A DNA stretch of 64,000 nt from Pseudobacteroides sp. (GTDB lineage Bacteria; Bacillota; Clostridia; Acetivibrionales; DSM-2933): assembly GCF_036567765.1 (NCBI RefSeq), contig NZ_DATCTU010000007.1, positions 62,001-126,000 on the forward strand, read 5' to 3'. Shown here piece after piece: positions 58,861 through 64,000 of this stretch. Position 1 is the first letter of the stretch, and each line of letters opens with the position of its first letter. The notes under the pieces are model-generated. The model did not search any database. It was given only the letters and a program-made list of their open reading frames with translations, and was not told the DNA's origin. Both the position numbers and the translations under genes were made by a program.

Positions 58861-58896
58861 TTGCACCCTGTGGGGGGTGCAAGGCAGGTGCAAAAT
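58861..58896. repeat. TTGCACCC/GGGTGCAA hairpin with extra GGTGCAA copy
   Basis: TTGCACCC (58861-58868) pairs with GGGTGCAA (58875-58882). A further direct GGTGCAA lies at about 58887-58893. It is in the gap between the recombinase operon and the recombinase fragment, where an attachment site is expected. Confidence 0.5.
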
Positions 58897-58916
58897 TAAA
58901 TTGTATCAGCGACTAA

Positions 58917-60050
58917 CTCACTACGCAAGAGGAGAGCCGGAGCATTTCAGAAAATGTTACTTGGGGACACAGGAAACGCTTTGCAGATGGAAAGCTAATG
59001 CTCCCATATGGTCAGTTTCTTGGCTACAAAAAGGGAGAGGATGGTTTCCCTGAAATCGTTGAGAAGGAAGCTGAAACAGTCAGATTGATTTATAAGATGT
59101 TTCTTGAGGGTAAAACCCATTCCGGAATTGCAAGATACCTGACTAAAGAAAAAATCCCTACACCGTCCGGTAAGGATGAATGGCAGTCCAGTACCATAAC
59201 AAGCATTCTTCAAAACGAGAAATACAAGGGTGCTGCCATGCTGCAAAAGAGCTTCACAGTGGACTTTTTGACAAAGAAAAAGAAGGTCAACGAGGGCGAG
59301 ATTCCTCAATACTATGTTGAGAACAGCCACCCTGCAATCATAACTCCGGAGGTGTTTGACCTTGCCCAGCATGAACTTAGAAAAAGGAAAAATGCCAAAG
59401 GATATAAAACCGGGGGAGGATGCTTTTCGGGGAAGATTATCTGCGGTGAATGCGGTAGCTTTTACGGGAGCAAGGTGTGGCACTCCACCAGTAAATATCG
59501 GAGAGTCATCTGGCAGTGCAATCACAAGTTTAAGAATGAGGAAAAATGTAAAACACCACATATTTATGAGGAAGATTTGAAATCATCCTTTATCAAAGCT
59601 TTCAACAGCCTCCTTGAAAACAGGGATGAAATATTGGAAGGCTATGAAGCAGTTATTGAAACTCTGACAGATACCTCCAGACTTGAAAAGGAAAATGCCA
59701 GGCTTCAGAGTGAATGTGAGGTTGTAGCAGAGCTTGTCAGGAAATGTGTGGAGGAAAATGCAGGTACGGTCATGGATCAGCAAGAATACCAGGAACGATA
59801 TACCGGATTGGTGGAACGTTATGAAGAAATAAAGATGGCGATAGATGACAATCTGAACAAGCGGCAAGAGCGTAATGCCAAAAAGGAAAGCATAAAGGAT
59901 TTCATGAGGATGATTGAGAAAAATGATACCTTACTGGATGGGTTTGATGAGGAAGTCTGGAATGCTACTATTGAGAATGTGATGGTATATCAAGAGAAAA
60001 AGTTGATTTTTATATTCAAGGATGGTTTGGAGTTTGAAGTGAATATATAA
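58917..60050 (+). pseudogene. Serine recombinase fragment lacking the catalytic domain
   Basis: Reading backwards from ATG 58998, the frame continues in homology through QEESRSISENVTWGHRKRFADGK to a TAA at 58914-58916. The alignment to recombinase 2 (SSLAQEESRSMSEN) thus begins abruptly near 58917. The remaining 350 residues keep the recombinase domain, the zinc ribbon (CGECGSFYGSKVW...CNHKFKNEEKC) and the coiled coil, but the serine catalytic domain is gone. No 5' half is found in the window. It is probably a relic of an older integrated element. Confidence 0.88.
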
Positions 60051-60055
60051 AACAT

Positions 60056-60095
60056 CCCCATAAAACTGTGATTGTGCGGTTTTATGGGGGTGTTT
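60056..60095 (+). terminator. Terminator after the recombinase fragment
   Basis: CCCCATAAAAC (60056-60066) pairs with GTTTTATGGGG (60079-60089), followed by GTGTTTTTA. It is a strong 11-bp stem. Confidence 0.85.
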
Positions 60096-60227
60096 TTACT
60101 TTTCTGGATAAATTGTTTGTGGGCAAAGAAATAAAATTCATTCATGAACCATAAAGATTTTTTTAAGATAATTATATGGTGATTATATTATTATTGTAAA
60201 ACCTAAGAATAAAAAGGCAAAAAAAAA

Positions 60228-60257
60228 TTGACAAATTGATTCTAAATAGCATAAACT
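60228..60257 (+). promoter_or_regulatory. Promoter of the riboswitch transcript
   Basis: TTGACA (60228-60233), 18-bp spacer, TAAACT (60252-60257). The -35 is perfect and the -10 moderate. Transcription should start just before the conserved RNA element. Confidence 0.65.
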
Positions 60258-60261
60258 ATAG

Positions 60262-60402
60262 ATGTGGCAAATAAATATTTACTAATAGAGCAGGCGATAC
60301 ACTTTTATGAAGTGTGTGGGGCTGGGCTGGCAATTAGCTGGCAGCAGGGAAAATACCTGTGGGACTATAATTTAAACAAATTATGGTGCCACAGGTATTT
60401 TT
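60262..60402 (+). promoter_or_regulatory. NiCo (czcD-type) riboswitch with terminator platform
   Basis: The leader contains ATAGAGCAGGCGA, a GTGTG/CACAC-like helix, then GGGGCTGGGCTGGCA and AGCTGGCAGCAGGG. These paired CTGG-GCA and CAGCAGGG blocks are what I know of the cobalt/nickel-sensing czcD motif. Right behind it AAATACCTGTGG (60351-60362) pairs perfectly with CCACAGGTATTT (60389-60400) and runs into TTTATA, an intrinsic terminator. Metal binding should prevent termination and switch on the downstream metal-export gene at 60993. The identification is from memory of the consensus. Confidence 0.75.
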
Positions 60403-60419
60403 ATATAGCGAGGTTGAAC

Positions 60420-60794
60420 ATGAACATGCTGTCTAACAAGCTTTTTAAGAAAAATAAAATATGTGTAGTTTTCTTGATGCTACTATTTTCTTTGTCTTCA
60501 ATTTTTATGCCACACGCTTTTGTTGAAGGGCATGAACACCATGAAATAGAAGGCTTATATTGCCACGCAATAAACAATAACAAGCTGGTAATCAGGTTTA
60601 GAAAAATATTAAAGAAATTAAAAGCACTGATTCTCAAAGTTTTCTGGATGTCAAAGCTAATAGGGTGCAATTTCCTAAAAGTAAATGCTCATGTAATCTT
60701 TTTTGTTATATTCTCTTTCAAAGTATCAGTTCGGCTCTTGGAGTCGATACTGTGTTTCTATTTTCACGGTAGCAAATACAAGTTTGTAGTGTAA
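60420..60794 (+). CDS. Small secreted/membrane His-rich protein, possibly frameshifted
   Basis: The protein is 124 residues from ATG 60420 (GAGGTTGA). It has a basic N-terminus and a hydrophobic segment (KICVVFLMLLFSLSSIFMPHAF) that could be a signal peptide or anchor, then EGHEHHEIEGLYCH, a likely metal-binding cluster. From about residue 65 the frame turns into less convincing sequence. An extra base in the A-run near 60605 would give a better C-terminus (KEIKSTDSQSFLDVKANRV). It lies under the NiCo riboswitch and may serve metal homeostasis. Confidence 0.5.
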   Translation: MNMLSNKLFKKNKICVVFLMLLFSLSSIFMPHAFVEGHEHHEIEGLYCHAINNNKLVIRFRKILKKLKALILKVFWMSKLIGCNFLKVNAHVIFFVIFSFKVSVRLLESILCFYFHGSKYKFVV

Positions 60795-60928
60795 CACTCT
60801 GAAGTGATATCTTTAGCAGTTTGGATAATAATGCTATAGATATTATTCTGATTTGAACGCTTATTCTTATGACTTAGCTGTCTATTTGAATAAGTCTGAT
60901 TGAATCAGGACAAAGGAGTGTTTTAATC

Positions 60929-61003
60929 ATGCGCAAAATCCAAAATTATTCTATAGAATTGATTTATAAAGTATATGGGAGATGGTCTGATTATGACAAT
61001 TGA
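60929..61003 (+). CDS. Short leader reading frame overlapping the CDF start
   Basis: AAAGGAG precedes ATG 60929. The frame encodes MRKIQNYSIELIYKVYGRWS and four more residues and stops at 61003, ten bases inside the CDF gene. The arrangement suggests translational coupling, as the CDF start itself has only a weak ribosome site. Confidence 0.4.
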   Translation: MRKIQNYSIELIYKVYGRWSDYDN

Positions 61004-62405
61004 CAAACAAAAGGCAGCATTAAGTTCTGTTTTTGCAGCAGTTTTTCTCACAACAATGAAAATAGTGGTGGGTCTTTTTACTGGGAGCTTGGGAATTCTA
61101 TCTGAAGCATTACATTCCGGTTTGGATTTATGTGCAGCTGCCATCACATTTTTTGCGGTTAAGGTGTCTGATAAGCCTGCAGATTCAAAGCACCACTATG
61201 GACACGGGAAAATTGAAAGCTTTTCAGCACTTATAGAAACAGTTTTACTTTTTATTACCTGTGGATGGATTATTTATGAAGCGGTTGAAAAACTGTTTTT
61301 TGGAAAGGGTGCAGAGTTAATTGGAGTTCAATGGGGTGTTTTAACAATGATCATCTCCATAATCGTGGATGTTTCAAGAGTTAAAGTGCTAAAAAAAGCG
61401 GCAAAAGAGCATGGAAGTCAGGCATTGGAAGCGGATGCTCTACACTTCAGCAGTGATGTCTGGAGTTCTTCGGTGGTAATTGTCGGCTTGATTTTTGTTG
61501 GTATAGGAGATTATTTCAACATTCCAGTACTGAAGTATGCAGATCCGATAGCGGCATTAGGTGTAGCTCTTCTTGTTATAAAGGTTAGCTTCAAGCTGGG
61601 TAAGGAAACAATTGATGTACTGCTTGATACTGCACCCAAAGGCATGAAAGAAATCATAGAGAAGGAAGTCAGTAAAATATCTGGCATCCTGCAGGTTGCA
61701 GATATTAGAATTAGACCATCGGGAGCAATTAAGTACATTGATGTTAATGTTGGGATAGATCCAAATCAAAGCCACAAGGCAGTTCATTCCATAGTTCATG
61801 AAATCAGGGAGAGGATTTCCGAGAAAGTAGAAAGATGTGATATTATGGTCAGCACCTTTCCTCTAAATCGTAGGGCAGAGCTTACAGATTTGAATATAAA
61901 TCTGACTCTTGAGGAAATAGTTTCACAAATACCGGATTGCTCCAATATTCATAACATTCATGTGTATGACCTCGAAGGCAAGAAAAATATTACTGCACAT
62001 ATAGAATTAACAGAAAATCTTACATTAAGAGAATCCCATGAATTGTCGCACCTTATTTCAAATAGGATTCAGCAGGCGATGCAGGGGATTGATAATGTAA
62101 ATCTCTATTTCGAATGTGCTGAAGAAGTAGTACTGACAAAGGATATTACTGAATCAAGAAGCGAAATTGTTGCCAGCATCTGTGAAACTGTTAGTAAAAT
62201 AAATGAAGATGTCGATTGTCATGAAATAAAGCTTTATAGCAAGGGAGACAAGATTTCTACCTTTTTGCACTGCGGTGTAATGGGAGATTTTACAGTTGAT
62301 AAGCTGGAAGTGATATCAAGGACAATAAAAAATGAATTGAGGAAAAATGTGAACCGTTTGGAAAATGTACACATACATTTTGAACCACTTGAGGAGAATA
62401 GGTGA
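60993..62405 (+). CDS. Cation diffusion facilitator with three C-terminal dimer-like domains
   Basis: The protein is 470 residues from ATG 60993 (GGGAGATGG); ATG 60975 has no site. The membrane part of six helices has the metal-site pairs HSGLD (His41, Asp45) and HFSSD (His151, Asp155) and the loop HHYGHGK (67-73). After about residue 210 there are three successive ferredoxin-like segments. The first ends near CDIMVSTFPL, the second near NVNLYFEC, the third near NVHIHFEP. Common CDF proteins have one. The NiCo riboswitch upstream suggests export of nickel or cobalt. Confidence 0.88.
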   Translation: MTIDKQKAALSSVFAAVFLTTMKIVVGLFTGSLGILSEALHSGLDLCAAAITFFAVKVSDKPADSKHHYGHGKIESFSALIETVLLFITCGWIIYEAVEKLFFGKGAELIGVQWGVLTMIISIIVDVSRVKVLKKAAKEHGSQALEADALHFSSDVWSSSVVIVGLIFVGIGDYFNIPVLKYADPIAALGVALLVIKVSFKLGKETIDVLLDTAPKGMKEIIEKEVSKISGILQVADIRIRPSGAIKYIDVNVGIDPNQSHKAVHSIVHEIRERISEKVERCDIMVSTFPLNRRAELTDLNINLTLEEIVSQIPDCSNIHNIHVYDLEGKKNITAHIELTENLTLRESHELSHLISNRIQQAMQGIDNVNLYFECAEEVVLTKDITESRSEIVASICETVSKINEDVDCHEIKLYSKGDKISTFLHCGVMGDFTVDKLEVISRTIKNELRKNVNRLENVHIHFEPLEENR

Positions 62406-62447
62406 AAATAGCATGTTGAAATTTCATGATTGAAAGGAGTAGTCTCT

Positions 62448-62816
62448 ATGCTGGATAAACTTTTTGACGGCAAAAAAATTATTCATAAGGCTCTGGATGC
62501 ATCATGGAAAAGAAATGAAGCAATTGCTCAAAACATTGCAAATGTTGACACACCGGGATACAAAAGGAAATCCGTATCTTTTGAGGATGAATTGAGAAAG
62601 GCGATGGATAGCAAGGACTTCAAAAAAAGTGATGTTGACCAGATTGAAATAAAGGTTGTAGAGGAAAATAAAAATCTAAGCATGAGGCTGGACGGCAATA
62701 ATGTGGACATCGAAGCCGAAATGGCCGAGCTTGCAAAAAATACAATAAAGTATAATGCACTTGTTCAAATGGCAGGCTTTGATAAGCTAAAGATGGTTAT
62801 AAAGGAAGGCAAATAA
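62448..62816 (+). CDS. flgB: Flagellar basal-body rod protein FlgB homologue
   Basis: The protein is 122 residues from ATG 62448 (GAAAGGAGTAG). The N-terminal rod signature is SWKRNEAIAQNIANVDTPGYKRKSV (core IAQNIANVDTPGYKR), and the C-terminus LAKNTIKYNALVQMAGFDKLKMVI matches FlgB. FlgB forms the proximal rod in the periplasmic-side basal body. Normally flgC and fliE follow in the same operon. Here they do not, and the next genes are a His-rich protein and a kinase, so this is an isolated copy. Confidence 0.9.
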   Translation: MLDKLFDGKKIIHKALDASWKRNEAIAQNIANVDTPGYKRKSVSFEDELRKAMDSKDFKKSDVDQIEIKVVEENKNLSMRLDGNNVDIEAEMAELAKNTIKYNALVQMAGFDKLKMVIKEGK

Positions 62817-62840
62817 CAAATAATCGAGGAGGATTTTATT

Positions 62841-63110
62841 ATGAGTTTTTTTTCAAGATCAAGAAGCAAGGGGCACTACCCCAACAATAATCACGGTGGT
62901 GAGTATTATAAAAGACCGCATGGTTCAGGAGGGATACTTGGCAAGATATTTGATGCGTTGACCGGCTCAAAGAGGCATTCAAGGTCATATTCGAACCGTC
63001 ATGACGGGCATTATTCAGACCACCATGGCCATAATCAGGGAGGATACCATCCTAATCAGAACAATGGCCATTATCCTGACCGTCATCGCCGCAAAAGCTC
63101 ATGGTCCTAA
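62841..63110 (+). CDS. His/Gly/Ser-rich small protein
   Basis: The 89-residue protein starts at ATG after GAGGAGGA. It contains about twelve histidines, many in HHGHN, HYSDHH and HYPDRH contexts, with Gly, Asn, Arg and Ser in between. Only the segment GGILGKIFDALTG looks structured. It is low-complexity and probably unfolded, perhaps metal-binding or surface-associated. Its end overlaps the start of the kinase gene, which suggests a functional pair. Confidence 0.65.
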   Translation: MSFFSRSRSKGHYPNNNHGGEYYKRPHGSGGILGKIFDALTGSKRHSRSYSNRHDGHYSDHHGHNQGGYHPNQNNGHYPDRHRRKSSWS

Positions 63111-63832
63111 ATCTGTTTAATAAGGACAGGATTTACAGGCAGGGAGAAAAGATTAAAGGGTATGAAATAATAGAAATCCTTGGCGAGGGCAGATTTGGCA
63201 TTTGTTATCAGGTTTCATGCTGCCAAAAACAGTTTATTTTAAAACAGTTGAAGCCTGGCATGCTAAAAAAATCAAAGGGGAAGGTTCGGTTTGAAGAGGA
63301 AATACTGCAAGAATTACATCATGAATCCATTCCTCAGTTCATTGATAAAATCGAGGATGCCCATTTCTATGGGTATGTGCTGGAATTCAAAGAGGGAAGA
63401 ACCTTTGAGGATATCATCTATCTTGACAAGAAAGCTTTTGAAAAAGATGAGATATACCGGATTGCAGGACAACTGATTGAATTGTTGAAATATCTTCACT
63501 CAAAAGGCGTGGTTCACAGGGATATTCGTGTGCCTAATACCCTTTATAACGGTGAAAATGTAAACCTTGTGGATTTTGGACTTGCCCGCTGGATTAATGA
63601 TAGAAAATACAAAGCAGACATGGATTTCGCCTTTTTAGGTGATTTCCTGCTGCATTTGTATTACTCATCTTTTGATTATGAAAATGGTAAGAAAAGACCC
63701 TGGTTTGATGAGCTGGAGCTTTCTGATACTGAACGGCTCTTCCTGAAAAGGCTGATGGGTGTTGAAAAACGCTATTGCAGGATTGAGGAAGTGGAAACGG
63801 ATTTTTATAAAATTATTGGATGCAAACCATAG
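63101..63832 (+). CDS. Small soluble Ser/Thr protein kinase-like protein
   Basis: The 243-residue protein has the kinase motifs: GEGRFGICYQV (Gly loop), FILKQLK (ATP-binding Lys), the catalytic loop HRDIRVPN and the Mg loop VDFGLA. The usual HRDLKxxN has an Arg in place of the Lys, which is uncommon and may alter activity. There is no transmembrane or PASTA segment, unlike PknB/PrkC. The ATG overlaps the preceding stop; no strong ribosome site is seen, so translation may depend on coupling. Confidence 0.82.
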   Translation: MVLNLFNKDRIYRQGEKIKGYEIIEILGEGRFGICYQVSCCQKQFILKQLKPGMLKKSKGKVRFEEEILQELHHESIPQFIDKIEDAHFYGYVLEFKEGRTFEDIIYLDKKAFEKDEIYRIAGQLIELLKYLHSKGVVHRDIRVPNTLYNGENVNLVDFGLARWINDRKYKADMDFAFLGDFLLHLYYSSFDYENGKKRPWFDELELSDTERLFLKRLMGVEKRYCRIEEVETDFYKIIGCKP

Positions 63833-63845
63833 AGGTGGTGAATAT

Positions 63846-64000
63846 ATGGATATTGAAGATATTCTTTACTATCTGAAACGGAATCGTTTTAGCAAAAAGG
63901 CATTAAAGGTGCTCCTTACAGGTTGCCTGTTTATTGTAGCCGTTTTTATAGTTTTGATAATTATCGCAGCAATCCTGGCATTCAAGTACCACACACAGAT
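63846..64000 (+). CDS. Membrane protein, N-terminal part (truncated by window)
   Basis: The gene starts with ATG 63846 after GAGGTGG and runs off the window. The visible 51 residues have a basic start (MDIEDILYYLKRNRFSKKALK) and then a hydrophobic helix (VLLTGCLFIVAVFIVLIIIAAILAF). It is probably a single-pass anchor. The gene is close behind the kinase gene and may be its membrane partner. Nothing more can be said. Confidence 0.6.
   Translation, partial: MDIEDILYYLKRNRFSKKALKVLLTGCLFIVAVFIVLIIIAAILAFKYHTQ

Noticed and set aside
60264..60419. In-frame upstream extension of the His-rich protein
   Set aside because: It would translate the riboswitch and terminator; the ATG at 60420 with GAGGTTGA is the sensible start.

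Overview
The window is low-GC Firmicutes DNA, most likely from an anaerobic clostridium of the cellulolytic (Ruminiclostridium/Acetivibrio-like) kind. The signs are AT-rich intergenic DNA, strong AGGAGG ribosome binding sites, TTG and GTG starts, the smpB-ssrA arrangement, a flgB homologue and a NiCo-type riboswitch. Genus is inference only.

Layout. (1) Positions 1-2130 are chromosomal backbone: the end of a DUF402 protein, a PHP phosphoesterase, smpB and ssrA (tmRNA, tag AKNDNLAYAA) with a very strong terminator. (2) Positions 2135-13204 form an accessory, markedly AT-rich island. It holds a leftward three-gene cassette (HTH-hydrophobic protein, membrane zinc-ribbon protein, small protein), a self-regulated restriction-modification locus, an ImmA/IrrE-type metallopeptidase with a C-terminal HTH, and an HTH/coiled-coil protein. 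The restriction locus runs: HTH regulator, fused double D12 adenine methyltransferase, unknown 280-aa protein, McrB-like AAA+ GTPase, LlaJI-family nuclease. (3) Positions about 13306-58840 are an apparently complete HK97-type, siphovirus-like prophage. It has sigma-like regulators, a replication module (DUF2800, DUF2815, family A polymerase, antirepressor, D5-type primase-helicase, VRR-NUC, SNF2 helicase) and an HNH/TerS packaging start. A DNA-modification cargo follows (own MetK plus two DNA methyltransferases), then an amidoligase/degenerate amidoligase/gamma-glutamylcyclotransferase cassette. The head and tail genes include a -1 frameshift in the tail chaperone, duplicated tail-tube genes and beta-propeller insertions in tail-tip proteins. 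Lysis genes and four overlapping serine recombinases end the prophage. (4) At 58917 a truncated fifth serine recombinase begins, probably an older element remnant. (5) From 60100 the chromosome resumes: a NiCo riboswitch, a small His-rich secreted protein, an unusual long cation diffusion facilitator with three C-terminal dimer-like repeats, an isolated flgB, a His-rich small protein and a soluble protein kinase.

How it works together. The prophage carries modification enzymes and the enzyme that makes their cofactor. It also has a putative peptide or cell-envelope modification cassette and a decorated tail tip. Three intergenic regions of the phage repeat one design: an intrinsic terminator whose U-tract runs into GACTG, then a hairpin, then the Shine-Dalgarno. 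They separate the gene modules and look like a family of translational leaders. The exact attachment sites could not be fixed by eye. The right end lies between 58760 and 58917. The left end could be near 13300 or as far left as the end of ssrA.
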